Shown here one piece after another: positions 1 through 12,000 of a stretch of 64,000 nt of DNA. Below the pieces are notes generated by a model. That model was not told the origin of the DNA. It was given only the letters and a program-made list of their open reading frames with translations, and made no database searches. The DNA lies in contig OZ038451.1 of NCBI GenBank assembly GCA_964036195.1, positions 4,158,529 to 4,222,528 of the forward strand, in the 5' to 3' direction. This DNA is from Sphaerolaimus hirsutus. Taxonomy: Eukaryota; Nematoda; Chromadorea; Monhysterida; Sphaerolaimidae. Both the position numbers and the translations under genes were made by a program. Positions within the stretch are counted from its first letter, which is position 1. Each line of letters opens with the position of its first letter.

Positions 1-72
1 TCGAATTATCCCCCCTCAAATTTTGCTGGCGAAATAATAAACCCCCTGGGGGTATTTCGAGGTAATACGGTA
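1..72. repeat. Partial CCGTATT-TIR miniature element
   Basis: The right end of a recurrent element with the terminal sequence GTATTTCGAGGTAATACGGTA, preceded by C-runs and AAATTTTGCTGGCGAAATAATAAA. The left part lies outside the window. The same terminus occurs about a dozen times in the window. Confidence 0.75.
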
Positions 73-3000
73 TATTCGGTAAGTTTTTTGACACCTGAAT
101 GAATATGCAGGTGCTATGTGGGCTCTAAACGTGTGCAAAACTTATATATGATACGAAAACCACTGTTTCCATATAAAAATGCGATAAAATGCAACTTCAG
201 TAAAAAACTTGTTTTTATCAAAAACCTTATGTTTCTACAAAAAAGCAGAAATAAAACATGGAAACTCAAGTTTTTTCACGAAAAAACTCAAAATACAGAT
301 ATTCCTTTCTTAAAAACACATAATACAGAAAGTGTTTTTTTTCTCTGAGAACTTACCCATTGTTGGCTGCCAGTGGATAGCTGAACCACAATCTACCAAA
401 TTATTTGTATTCTATGAATATGGGGTGACCAGTAAAACGTGTTGGGTCGATTGAACTAGGACAAAAAAATCAACTCACTCATTGAAAAAATTGACAGGGA
501 AATCTGCCCCAACCATAAGATTATCTCTGGAAAACCGCCAGAAATTATTTTGAGCTTCACCTGGGGCACCTAGAAAATGTGCAAGGGAAATTGAAAATTT
601 TCAAATAAGTTGAACTTGATGCTCATTTTTTCTTTTTTTGTTCTTTTATGGAGCACGAAAAATAGTTTTCACTAGTAACGCTTGTCCAACTCTTGTAACC
701 TGACCGCATAAAAACAAATGTGACACAAAAGTGAGATTACCAATGCTGAGGTATTCATCTGCGCCATTTGTCAAGTTCATATGTGTCGATCCAAAAAGTG
801 TCCACTGAAAAGTGAGGTATTTCTGTAAATAGCATCCTGATAATGTTTTATAATCAGATTAAAATCTTACAAATGAAGCCATTATCTCCAGTAATGGGGG
901 TAGTAATTTGCGGGATAAATTATTGTGCCATTGAAAATTCTGCACAACAAATTGATCAAATTTCTTAAGGGAAATTATTATTGCCTCACACATCTTACCG
1001 GGGGAATTATTCGAGAGGGGGAATTATTCAAGTAGCCAATATTCAAGCAAATACGGTGTATAGTATTTTACGGTAATTCACATCGTAATCATTGGCTAAA
1101 TTTACTCACTACATTCCTTGCAAGGACACCCTGTGCTGATAGAGCGTGAAAGATTGGATAGTTGTAGATATGAGCAATTCTGCTTCCAGGCAATGTTGTC
1201 TCACAAAATTCCCAGCTAGATGTCCTGGTCAAATGGATGTTCTGCTATTGCTATTACGGACCTTTGTTAAAAGTAGGTAAAAATCATAGTTGTTAAAACG
1301 TAAATATTCAAGTTTACTCGATAAATACAGATACTTGAGTACTGCGTAAATACATTTATGTTTCCTGCCGGTACTACCGGTACTCGGTACTGGTACTCAC
1401 TTTTTGAAAAAACAGAAAACGTATTTCAAACGGCATTTTTAATAGGCTTTATCAAGGCTTAAAGGAAAAAGGAGGAGAGAAAAGCTGAAAATAGAGACAA
1501 AATATCAAAAATAACATCAAAATATGAAAAAAGACATTAAGTAGTGAATTTGATGGTTAAAAAGTTTGAAAATTAGTGATTCTGAGCAAATATTGGGGCA
1601 AAATTACTAAAAAATACTCACTTTTACGTTTTCTGGAGACAAAAGTAATTTACTCACATTTACTCATGAGTAAAAGTAAAAAATAAATACTTAATGTTTT
1701 CTGTACTCACCTTTTTACATTTATGTTTACTTTTGAAAAAGTTCATTACTTTTAACAACTCTGGTAAAAATATACTCAAACAAGATTAAAGATTCAAAAA
1801 TTCTCACCATCCAGCGGCCAGAATGGTTTTGTCAAAGAAAAAACAATTATCTTGTATAATTGCTCGTTGTAGATTGCTGGTATGCTTCATACACATTGTA
1901 TGCATCTCATTTTGAACATCTGAAAAAATGTAGAATGCTATGTTGTTCCCAATTATTATATTTTTCGCCCCAAAAGTGTGAAACCTGATGGGAGGACTGC
2001 CATTTCTCCAAGCTCAACAAAATACCAAAGTGCCGCAATGATGACCATGCATTTTCCCTGGTTTGCCATAAGTTTTTTTTCTCTAAATACTTTCAAAGCT
2101 ACCATATTTCCTCTTTTAGGACAGGTATAATTTGACTGATTCTAGAAACGTGTGAACCATCTGGCAGAAACTTCACTAGTGAGTCACTAGTAGTGATGTA
2201 AAAAGTGCAACTGTAAAAGTGTAAAAAGTCACTTTGGCACCAAACAATTTTGGCTTTTATAACCTTATGCTGAGATTACAGCTCGAACATAAAATTTCAG
2301 CGAAAATTCCATCGCAAAATTGATTACATGAAAGTGGATGATGATACAGGTCTGCAATTATTATGGAGAATATGTTTATCAATACCTTCATTGTGACCAA
2401 GGGTCATCGTCCACGGTTACTTCTATTTGATTGTGAAAATTCAAAAATTTAAATTTTACATTGAAATTTTATGCCAGCTGAAGAAAAATCAATCAATAAA
2501 TCAGCTACGCCGGGTGATAGCATACAATGACATAGCGTAGAATTGATTTTTCATCAGCTGACATAAAATGATAATGTAAAATAGAAATTTTTGAATTTTC
2601 ACAATCAATCAGTGACTGTGGACGATGACTCTTGGACACAATGAAGGTATTGATAAACATATTGTCCATGAAAAATTGCAGACCTGTATCATCATCCACT
2701 TTCATGTAATCAATCTTGCGATGGAATTTTACGCTGGAATTTTACATCCGAGCTGTAATCGCTCCATTATGCAGCAATTACAGCTCGATGTAAAATTCAT
2801 CTAGCGTAAATTTGATTTTTGGGTGTAAAATTAATTACAGGTGAATGGATAATGATATGACGTTGTAATTACATAACATTACAGCATAAAATTAAAAAAA
2901 AATTGTGCCAAAATTCATAACTTCCGGTACAATCAAAATAAACTGATGAGCTTTTGAAGAAACATCTGCACTGTGCTTTCTTTGACTGAAATAACAATGT

Positions 3001-3093
3001 CATATCTTGATCCATTCACCTGTAATTAATTTAACGCCCAAAAATCAATTTTACGCTGGGTCAAATTTTACGTCGAGCTGTAATCGCAGCATT
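73..3093. repeat. Duplicated block, copy A (first part)
   Basis: No gene is visible. The stretch is colinear with 52925-57597, with near-identical text interrupted only by insertions private to one copy. Examples are GTAAGTTTTTTGACACCTGA near 80 and near 52930, and TGTAGATTGCTGGTATGCTT near 1868 and near 56219. Short ORFs here are not supported as genes. Confidence 0.8.
2265..2770. repeat. Large imperfect inverted repeat
   Basis: Two arms of about 200 bp face each other around a short centre near 2500-2540. For example, ATGAAAGTGGATGATGATAC near 2329 is answered by its reverse complement near 2695, and flanking text such as ATTACAGCTCG is mirrored further out. The same palindrome occurs in copy B at about 56578-57015. 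It looks like a foldback element or a decayed inverted-repeat transposon. Confidence 0.7.
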
Positions 3094-3948
3094 GTGGCCA
3101 CACAAGCTGGTTTTTAATGTTCCTTTTTGAAAACTCTCCTAGGCGACGCGTCACTGTACAGAATTCAAAAGTGTGCAATTTGCACTTTTTTTCAATAAGT
3201 GACAGCGTATGTGAATATTGGTTTCGGCAAGTCACATTTGCCGTTCAAAGTTCACATTTGCAGAACATTTTTGAAAACTGTAGGGTGACGCGTCGCCTCT
3301 GTAGCGGTGACGCGTCGGCAACATAATACTCTGAAGACAATTTTGAAAACTTAAAATTGAATAATGTAGTTTTCAAAAATGTACATTCTAGTTTTCAAAT
3401 ATATTAAACATTTTTGAAAAGTGAACATGGAGGGTGATGTACAGCGACGTATGGCAACGTCGCTGTACGTCGCTGTACACGCCAGTTTTCAATATCTGTG
3501 GAACATATGTGAAAATGTGTCGCCTTACACACCAAAAGTAGCAAAATCATCGCCCAGCATCACCAGTTTACAAAATTTTGCCAACTTACTCCAAAATCCT
3601 TTAAAAACCACTGGATGAATGGGTTCATGTAAAATTGACACTGTAGATGCAGTATTTTTTTGCTGCATCTAATGATAGAGTCGTAGAAAACTTGGGATTT
3701 ATATAAATAAAATAATTTTTTTTTAAAATTATGTTGCTGTGGCTACGTTTCAGGTGACAACTGCATATGTCACCTGTTTCCATAACTTATTACCAATTTT
3801 GAAAAGTATTTATAAAATGAAAGAATTCATGCATTTATCAACCACACAGAATCTGGGACTTGGTACTACTGTTATGAAGGGTTCAAAAGCACAACTACCG
3901 GTAAAATTTCTCTTCGTGAAATTTGTGTGGACCATGCAATAATTATGA

Positions 3949-4378
3949 ATGATCTTGCAATACAGATTGCCCCATGCACGCCATTGTGTAGAATGCGTTT
4001 TTTGGATTTTGGCTGCTCACTGGCGCATCCTGCTCACGACAATTTCAATGGAACCGCACAGGGTCAGCAAACTGGTGATGGCCATGTGTTATTTGCACAA
4101 TTTTATCAAAGACGTGCGTGGCACAAATGTATCCAACCACTTTGACGAGGAAGGAAATGATATGCCACCTGTTTTGATTTCATTAATTTATAAATATTTC
4201 TGAATGTTATTATTACACACAGTTAGATTGGCGCTCGGCGTACAATGGGCTAGATGAAATTTTGGATGCAAATCACAGGGATGAAACACGAGATGCTGGG
4301 GGAATGAGAGAGAAACTCAAAGACTGGTTTAGATCTGCTCATGGTAGACTTCCATGGATAAATCCGGATCACTTTTGA
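3949..4378 (+). pseudogene. HARBI1-like (DDE_Tnp_4) transposase, C-terminal remnant
   Basis: The frame from 3949 contains VECVFWILAAHWRIL and then VMAMCYLHNF, the typical end of the DDE nuclease domain of Harbinger transposases. A second piece, 4223-4378, follows an AG acceptor (CACACAG) and reads GGMREKLKDWF then HGRLPW before a stop. That is the usual HARBI1-family C-terminal tail. The N-terminal two thirds, including the first catalytic acidic residues, were not found between the upstream TIR and 3900. It therefore looks like a two-exon remnant of a transposase that should be about 350 residues. Family assignment rests on motif resemblance only. Confidence 0.72.
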
Positions 4379-5032
4379 TTTTTCAAAAAAGTTCACATTT
4401 ATGTTACATTTCATGACACATTTTAGTATGAAATGAAAACATGTTTGAAAACAATACAATAAAATGGTTTTTATTTTTTTGTGCTAGTGTATTGAATGTG
4501 AAATTGTTGCAGTGAGTGTTCACTTGTTGTTCATTTTTTTGCCTTTGTTCATTGTTGTTCATTTACATACAAAATTGGCTGTATGAATTGCACTTGTGAC
4601 TTTTAAAAAATGATAAAGTTGATTTTTAAAAATATCATTGTTTGTTTTGTGGACATGTTATTGAACTGATTTTTTTTTGTTCGATGCGCAAAAATATTGG
4701 CTTTTTCATGTTACAATGCTATAATTACAGATACATGGATGTAATTAAAAAAAATTATTTAATGTATGAAGCATAACCACAATTTCTCCATCATATTTGA
4801 ACTTCTATCGCGAAACATGGTATCAAATGAAAGAGAAAAATACTGGACATATATCTGAGACGGATATCATCTACAATGTAAAACCGAATTTTTAAAAATA
4901 TTTATAGCTAGAAAATGATTTAATTTTTTTAAAAATGTATCACAGCGCTAAAAATATACAATACAGTCCCAAAAATCAAGCATAATTTTCTGCATCACAT
5001 GCTGCTTACAGCTTGTCCTACTAATTTGTACT

Positions 5033-5493
5033 TACCGTATTACCTTGAATTATCCCCCCCCCTTGAATTAACCCCCCCTCGAATTAACCCCCCCTCGAAT
5101 TAACCACCCCTCAAAATTGGCTGGGGAAATAATAACCCCCCCCCCCCCTTGAAATACCCCCCCCCCTTCGGAATGATGTACGTCATGTACATAATAAATA
5201 CGCCATGTATGCAATGTACATGATGTATATTACTGTTTATTTGTATTGCAGCTACACATGGACATGTTTGTGTAGCTAATCTAACTTTTTATGTCCAAAT
5301 ATAACTTGTTTGGACACATTTATTACCTGTTTTGGGCATGCAAATGCCTACTATTTACTACAATCCTTACAAAAATTTCTGATGAAATAATAAGACCCCC
5401 CCCTCAAAACCCCCCCCCCTCAAATAAACCCCCCCTCAAATTTTGCTGGCGAAATAATAAACCCCCATGGGGGTATTTCGAGGTAATACGGTA
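5033..5493. mobile_element. CCGTATT-TIR MITE nested in the Harbinger element
   Basis: Bounded by TACCGTATTACC on the left and GGTAATACGGTA on the right. The subterminal regions are strings of CCCCCC, and the core is rich in ATGTACAT. The core recurs in copies at 8106, 54353, 62829 and 63474. No coding capacity is visible. Confidence 0.8.
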
Positions 5494-5931
5494 TTCCACA
5501 AAAAATTATTATGTCTGCAGCATTTTACCACACGTTTCAAATATGTGTTCTTCCGGAGGAAAAATAGAAAAAAAATAAAGATGGCAACCGTTTGGCTGAT
5601 TACACAGACTGCTTAAATGAATTTGAAAACTAAATAATGGGTTTTCACAGAGGGAACCTTGAAAACCAGCTTGTGTGGTTCCATTAGCGCCAATCGCTAA
5701 AGCCGGATTTACAGCATAACGAAAACGATCAATAGGAGGTGATGCAACAAATTCAACGTCACCGAAAAATTGCTTATTTTCATTTTTACAAGTATTTTAT
5801 TAAAAATTCATGTATCATAATTAATATTTTGCAAAATTTATTTTGTGTGAGATGTGAAATTCGAATTTAAATGAAAAGGGTTCGGTAAAAAATTGAATGC
5901 CGTCAAATCAATTTCACGGTGAGGCCTAAAA

Positions 5932-7136
5932 TAGTGATGTAAAAAGCGCCAGGACTTTAGCGCCAAGCGCCAAAAGCGCCATGGCGCTTTTCCAAAGCCA
6001 GCGCCAAGCGCCAATGGCGCCACAGCAAAATGGCGCCAAGCGCCAAAAGCGCCATGGCGCTTTTTCAGACCACGGCGCCAAGCGCCAATGGCGCCAGAGG
6101 ACAATGGCGCCAAGCGCCAAAAGCGCCAGCGCCAAAATAACTTCACAGTTTGTATATGCAGCGGTGGTTATGAAACGCTTCGCGTTCAGTTCTATTTTTT
6201 TTTCATTTGCAGCGAGGTAAAGCTTTTTAGAGCACTGGGATAAGTTTAGTTAAAATCAGATATCATCATCTATAATTCTTTTAGCATCAATCAGCCAAAA
6301 TGTTGCTTCTTCTGTAAGTTGGAGGCTGCAGTTATTAGATAAAATAATGAAACTCTTCGTGTGAGATATGATATTACAACAGTAAATATGAGATTATAAA
6401 TTTATTAGCCTTAAAGTAATTGCCTTACATTGCAAAAATTGGGTATTTTTACAGGAAAAGTTTTTGTTGAAAAAGTGCCAGTTTACTCCAGATACCGTAT
6501 TTCCTCGAAATACCCCCCCCCCTCGAAATACCCCCCCTCAAATTGGGCACTATGAATTTGTGGTCCGGGAAATGCATAACAGACGTTCAAAACACTTACT
6601 GTGTTACGTTAAAACATCGTTTATACCATCTAAATCCTTATACAAGGCTGTAAAAACTTAAAAACGGTGGTTATTGTTGCATTTTTTACGTTTTTCTCTC
6701 AAAATTTTCACTCTGAAAAAATAAACCCCCCGGGGTATTTCGAGGAAATACGGTATGTAGATTGTAGATAGTTTAGCAATTGGGGGAGGGGCATTCGGGT
6801 GATAGTGGCCAAAAGCTATTAAGATAAATATTACAAAATTTGGGGTGTTTATTCGATTTTTATTTTTGCAATTTACACATTTTTTCCACAATTGTTGCTG
6901 TGAATTTTAAACTGTGTGGCGCTTTTTTGGCGCTTTTCAAAACACTAGCGCCAAGCGCCAATGGCGCCAGAGCATTATAGCGCCAAGCGCCAAAAGCGCC
7001 ATGGCGCTTTTCATAAGTCCAGCGCCAAGCGCCAATGGCGCCACAGCAAAATGGCGCCAAGCGCCAAAAGCGCCATGGCGCTTTTTGCTTTGGCGCTAGC
7101 GCCAGGTGCCAGCGCCATGGCGCTTTTACATCACTA
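5932..7136. mobile_element. hAT-like element with GCGCCA interior
   Basis: Ends are TAGTGATGTAAAAAGCGCC and GGCGCTTTTACATCACTA. Flanks are GCCTAAAA (5924-5931) and TCCTAAAA (7137-7144), an 8-bp target duplication with one mismatch. Copy B has the uninterrupted site near 58823-58830. The interior is built of GCGCCAAGCGCCAATGGCGCC units at both ends and contains a nested CCGTATT MITE (6493-6755). TIRs of the YAGNG type and an 8-bp duplication are hAT hallmarks. No transposase is visible. Confidence 0.8.
6493..6755. mobile_element. CCGTATT-TIR MITE
   Basis: Runs from TACCGTATTTCCTCG to CGAGGAAATACGGTA with C-rich subterminal stretches. It is nested inside the hAT-like element. Confidence 0.8.
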
Positions 7137-7699
7137 TCCTAAAATCAATTTGTCGGTGGCCATTGCATGCAATGACCGCTGACAAATTGATTTTAGGGCC
7201 TCACCGCAAAATTGATTTGACGGCGGACCATTTTTCATTGAACGTTTTTCATTCAAATTCGAGTTTCACATCTCGCACATAATAAATTTTTGCAAAATAT
7301 TGATTATTAAACATGAATTTTTAATAAAAAAACTTGAAAAAATGAAATAACTAATTTTTCTGTGGCGTTGAATTTGTCGCATCACCTCGTATTGATCGTT
7401 ATGCTGTAAATCCAGCTTAATGGCGCCACAGGAAAATGGCGCCAAGCGCAAAAACGCTGTGGCGCCTTCTTTTATTGGCGCTAGCGCCAGGAAGGTGCCA
7501 AACGCCAAAAGCGCCACGGTGCCTTTCTTGGGCATGGCACTAAGTGCTGGACATTGCTGTGGAAACGCAAAGGAGAATGTCCAAATGTCCATTCTTTTCG
7601 ATTGAAAGTACCATACTCCACATTAGTTCTTCGAGCGAAAAAATGTTTAATAGTTTTGTAAAAAAGCAAACATTGCATTCAGTTTTCAGGTAGAACACA

Positions 7700-7943
7700 T
7701 ACCGGATTTCTTCTGCTAGAAGAGCGCCGTTCTATTTTTTTTTCGTCAACTATTTTAGCTGCCATTCTATTAGAGGTGCCGTTCTATTGGAGGCTGCATT
7801 TGGCACAATCCCAGCACTTTGTGTACCTTCTATTGGAGATCGCCCTACTATTTATTTCGTGGCCCAAAAGTCGAAAAAGTGTACCTTCAATTGGAGATTC
7901 CCTTCTATTGGGGACCCGCCCTTCTATTAGAAGAAATGCGGTA
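7700..7943. mobile_element. Small TIR element with TTCTATTGGAG repeats
   Basis: Ends are ACCGGATTTCTTCT and AGAAGAAATGCGGT. The interior repeats the phrase CTTCTATTGGAGA several times. A related relic is at about 50567-50711 in a lectin-gene intron. It is non-coding. Confidence 0.55.
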
Positions 7944-8105
7944 ACAGCATTTACCTACTGCATGCAAATTTTGCAAAGTAATGGAAAAATTTGCCACTTA
8001 AAGTATTTCATGTCTAGATCTAATGATAACATTTTTCTGTCTTTGGATGCGAGATTCCGATTTTTTGTAAACTATTTGTACAATTTTTGTCAAATGATTT
8101 AGTTT

Positions 8106-8410
8106 TACCGTATTACCTCGAAATACCCCCATGGGGGTTTATTATTTCGCCAGCAAAATTTGAGGGGGGGTTTATTCGAGGGGGGGTTTATTCAAGGGGG
8201 GGGTCTTATTATTTCGTAAGGATCGTAGTAAATAGTAGGCATTTGCATGCCCATAACAGGTAATAAATGTGTCCAAACAAGATATATTTGGACATAAAAA
8301 CGTAGATTAGCTACACAAACATGTCCATGTGTAGCTGCAATACAAATAAACAGTAATAATCATCATGTACATTGCATACATGGCGTATTTATTATGTACA
8401 TGACGTACAT
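8106..8410. mobile_element. CCGTATT-TIR MITE, cut by the assembly gap
   Basis: Begins TACCGTATTACCTCG and carries the same ATGTACAT-rich core as the copy at 5033-5493, in the opposite orientation. The far end is lost in the N run. Confidence 0.8.
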
Positions 8411-8610
8411 NNNNNNNNNNNNNNNNNNNNNNNNNNNNNNNNNNNNNNNNNNNNNNNNNNNNNNNNNNNNNNNNNNNNNNNNNNNNNNNNNNNNNNNNNN
8501 NNNNNNNNNNNNNNNNNNNNNNNNNNNNNNNNNNNNNNNNNNNNNNNNNNNNNNNNNNNNNNNNNNNNNNNNNNNNNNNNNNNNNNNNNNNNNNNNNNNN
8601 NNNNNNNNNN
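8411..8610. other. Assembly gap (200 N)
   Basis: Exactly 200 N, a conventional placeholder for a scaffold join of unknown size. The missing 3' exons of the cadherin gene may lie here or further left. Confidence 0.99.
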
Positions 8611-8692
8611 TTCTTTTAAACAGTTAAATGGGAAAACGTTTGCACAATTCCCAGTCTAGGATCTTTAAAACAGACACCAGAAAAAAACAAAC

Positions 8693-9019
8693 CTCCACAT
8701 TAGTGACAGTCTCCAAACTAGGCGTGCCGCCATCTTTGGCAACGATCCCAAACGCATAAGAATCCCTGGTTTCCCTGTCCAAAGGTCCGCTAAGAACCAA
8801 TCGCCCACTGTGCGCGTCCACGCTAAAGGGCAATTCACTCTTAGCCCCGCCTTTAATCCCGGCGCGCACAGCAAACTCCACATTGCCAGCCGGCCCCGAA
8901 TCTGGATCGTTTTGCACTGAGAACCGCTAAAAACGGTGTCGATTTGGGCGCTTTCCACTATGGACAGGCGGGAATAGCTGGCGGCGAATTATCGGGGAGT
9001 TGTCGTTCACGTCGACGAG
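8693..9019 (-). CDS. Cadherin exon 25, with a frame disturbance
   Basis: Begins LVDVNDNSPIIR and ends LDRETRDSYAFGIVAKD then TNVE, with donor GAG|GTTTGT. First and last parts are in the same frame. The middle (about 8984-8920), which should carry SRLSIVESAQIDTVF, is in another frame, so two compensating indels or sequence errors lie inside. The exon is the last before the 200-N gap, where consensus errors are plausible. Downstream exons were not found. Confidence 0.85.
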
Positions 9020-12000
9020 CTGAATAATGTTTTATTTCAATGTGAAAATTTAGATTTTAAATTTTTAATTTGTAGCGATTTTTGTTGTAAAATAATTGTA
9101 AAAAATGTCGAATATAGACAGCATCAATATCGCAAAAATATCCATCAGATAAAAAAGTCATTTTACATCGGATGAAAACCTTGTACAGAAAGCCTCCCAA
9201 CCCTACAGACGATCAACTAGATTTGTGGTCCACTTATAGTTGCCATTTGGAACTTAAAATTTAGAAGAAGTATTTTCAGTTGACATTTCAATATATATTT
9301 TTATGCAACTATTGCTATTGGTTATTTGCATCAACTGAATCAAATCATAAATACTTGTATAAATAAACTAAATAAATACTTAAATAATAAACGCAAATAA
9401 TAAATAAAAAAACAATTTTCAAAAATGAAGCCGACCTCGATCAAACACTCGCCACACTCCTCACATCCCGATTTATCGCACTATTAGCCGTCACAGCGAA
9501 ATTATAAAGTTGAACGCGTTCCCGATCCAAATTTGAAATAATCGTCACATCGCCGCTATGACTGTCAATTGAAAATGGCAGTTGGGAAGTGCCCGCGTGC
9601 GTTGACAGCTTGTATGCCAAGAGACCTGCGGAGATGTGAATTAAAAATTTTCGGAGAGCCAGTGGAAATTAATTAAATTCCCTACACACACTAGTTGACA
9701 ACGATACTAAACGTCAACTGGTCCCGATCCCAATTCAAAGCTTGCTGACTGCAATGCTCAAGGCCGATATGAAAAATCTTGTATGGTCTAATGTGTATAC
9801 AATAAGGCGTAGTGATACTCGTCAGCAAGCTACCAATTGGGATTGGCACCAGTGGACATTTCGTGTCGTTGTCAACTAAATAGTGTGTGGGGCCACAGGG
9901 AACAGAAGGAATAAAAATGCGCAAATGAAGCCAAATAAAACTAAACGAATGAACTTTCGAACCCACCATCAAACTCTGCGCGCAAACTCCCCACCGTCTC
10001 CCCAATCTCCGCATCTTCCCTCACGCTGAACTTGAAAATCTGCCTCTCAAACCGGGGCACCTTTTCGCGGACAACATCGACCACCAATTTCGCAGAGCCA
10101 ATCAAAGGGGGGTTGCCCAAATCAGATGCTCTCAGCCGAAATTCCAACGATCGACCAGCGTGTTTGATCAAACTTTCCGCCACTGTCAAACGGCCGGTTT
10201 TCGAGTCGAGACGCAGCAAATTGGCAGCGCTTTGGGGCGGCGCGGCGGCCGAATGCAGAATGTACTCGATGCGCGAGCCAGAGTCGGCGTCGTGCGCGTG
10301 CAGCTGAAAGTGGGTGATTTTGCGTTGTGACGGGGGTCTCCAATGGGGGTTTGGGGGTAGGGATGGAAAAAAATGAACGACCGTTTTATTTTAAGAAAAA
10401 AGGAAAAAAAGGCCGCGACACCGCTGCGGCAACAGGCAAAAATAATCTGAAACTTGACATTTATGTGCTCTCAGTTTATGTATACATCACTTTGAACTTT
10501 ACTTCTATTCTACCGTATTTCCTCGAAATACCCCCCGGGGGGTGATTGTTTCATAGTGGTCCCGAGAGGGGGGGGGGGGGGCTAAACGAGGGGGGGGGGG
10601 GTATTTCAAGGGGGGGGGGGGGTATTTCGAGGAAATACGGTATACTTTACTTGTATACATCACTTTTTCCTTGAAATATGCAGCTTTTGGTCACTAAATT
10701 TTTCCTGTAACCACCGTCTAAAAAATTGTCTATGGAAAAGAATTTCTTAATTTTCTTCTAAAAAAAATCAAACTTCCAAAGACGACGTATTCGCGTTTGT
10801 CTCAAATTGGAACTGGGCCCAGATATCTATCAACACATCTACCAAGACACTCAAAAAACAACACCCAAAAACCGCACCTCCATCACCAGTGTGCCCACGG
10901 TGGCATTGGCACTGACAGCCACCTCATAAGTGTCCGTGGAAAAAACGGGGGCGTTGTCGTTCACGTCGAGCACGGACACCTCCAGCGTGGAGAATGCCCT
11001 GGCGCCGTTGCCGTCCGTCGCAACCAGGGGAATCCTGGGGGTTTTGGGGGATTGGGGTTGGATAAAGGGGGTCTTTTTGGGGAGGGGGAGGGGTGTCTTT
11101 GTGAGAGTTTGATTGCGAATATCACGTGATTGTTCCATGATTCTACGTTGATACATACTGTATTTTCTTGAAATACCCCCCAGGTTTGAGCGGGCTTATG
11201 AAAAAATTGATCCCTAGAATTACCCCACCCTCAAAATTTGCACCATGAAGAACTACACCCCTGGGGGTATTTCGAGGAAATACGGTTGACAATACACCAG
11301 GTAGCAGTTCATATCACAAATGCATGCCCTATATTTGGCTGGCACATCTTAATTAACAAGGGCTTTTCAAAACAGGTTCAAAATCGGGATTTAGTTGTTT
11401 TTTAAAGCGTATAAGTACCAATGAATAAATGAAACAGTATTTATTACTTCATTAAATTGAACCACCAAACTGCAAGAAAATGACTCCTATAATTACCTGT
11501 AAGTGGGCGCCGTTTCTCTGTCGAGTGGCAGCGCGGCCGTGATTCTCCCACTCAGCGGTCCCAATCGAAATGGACCAAACTGTTGCAAGTTCGAGCCCCC
11601 GCCGAAACTGAAAAATTCGGGTAAAATGTTGGCAACGGAAAAAATTTTACGGAAAACGGAAAAATGGAGAGGGAATGAGATTGATCGAAACGACAATTTT
11701 CAGATGCCGGAAAAAGGGAACTGGGATTTTAGTTGACGGATACTAGGGATAGAGCTTTTAATCAAGAAGCTGTATTTTATTACTGGATCTTTTCCAACCC
11801 TAGTTAACACTATACCACCAACACAGACAACTGAAAACCAGGGGGCAGTCCCGAGCCCTGTAAAGTGTAAAGTCAAGTATCAAATGTCATGTAAATGCCA
11901 TACATGTTTTCTATGACATTTGACATGACATAAATATTTGACACTTGACCTTACCCGGCTCGGGACTGCCCCAGATAAAAAAATCCAACAAAAAATCCGC

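Larger units (their letters stand above)
3094..5682 (+). mobile_element. PIF/Harbinger-type DNA transposon (2.59 kb, defective)
   Basis: The element starts GTGGCCACACAAGCTGGTTTT and ends with the reverse complement of GGAACCACACAAGCTGGTTTT, so it has terminal inverted repeats of about 20 bp. It is flanked by ATT on both sides (3091-3093, 5683-5685). The other copy of the block has a single ATT at the same place (57595-57597), an exact empty site. It contains a HARBI1-like transposase remnant (3949-4378) and a nested CCGTATT-type MITE (5033-5493). A 3-bp duplication and HARBI1-like coding sequence fit PIF/Harbinger, although ATT is not the usual TWA target. Confidence 0.82.
5683..8105. repeat. 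Duplicated block, copy A (second part)
   Basis: Matches copy B in pieces: 5686-5931 with 57598-58826, 7137-7435 with 58826-59130, and 7974-8105 with 59142-59275. Private insertions separate the pieces. Apparent ORFs made of GCGCCA units are repeat artefacts. No gene was found. Confidence 0.75.

Noticed and set aside
5838-6146. Overlapping ORFs on both strands rich in Trp/Arg/Ala
   Set aside because: They are translations of GCGCCA tandem repeats inside a hAT-like MITE; all six frames stay open because of the repeat, not because of coding.
5940-7130. Regularly spaced short repeats resembling a CRISPR array
   Set aside because: Units are contiguous GCGCCA words without unique spacers, in eukaryotic DNA.
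8372-8659. ORFs crossing the N runs (also 24858-25149)
   Set aside because: They exist only because N codons carry no stops.
10327-10545. Plus-strand ORFs across the cadherin region
   Set aside because: They are shadows of minus-strand exons and intronic MITEs; only the minus strand shows cadherin motifs and consistent splice phases.
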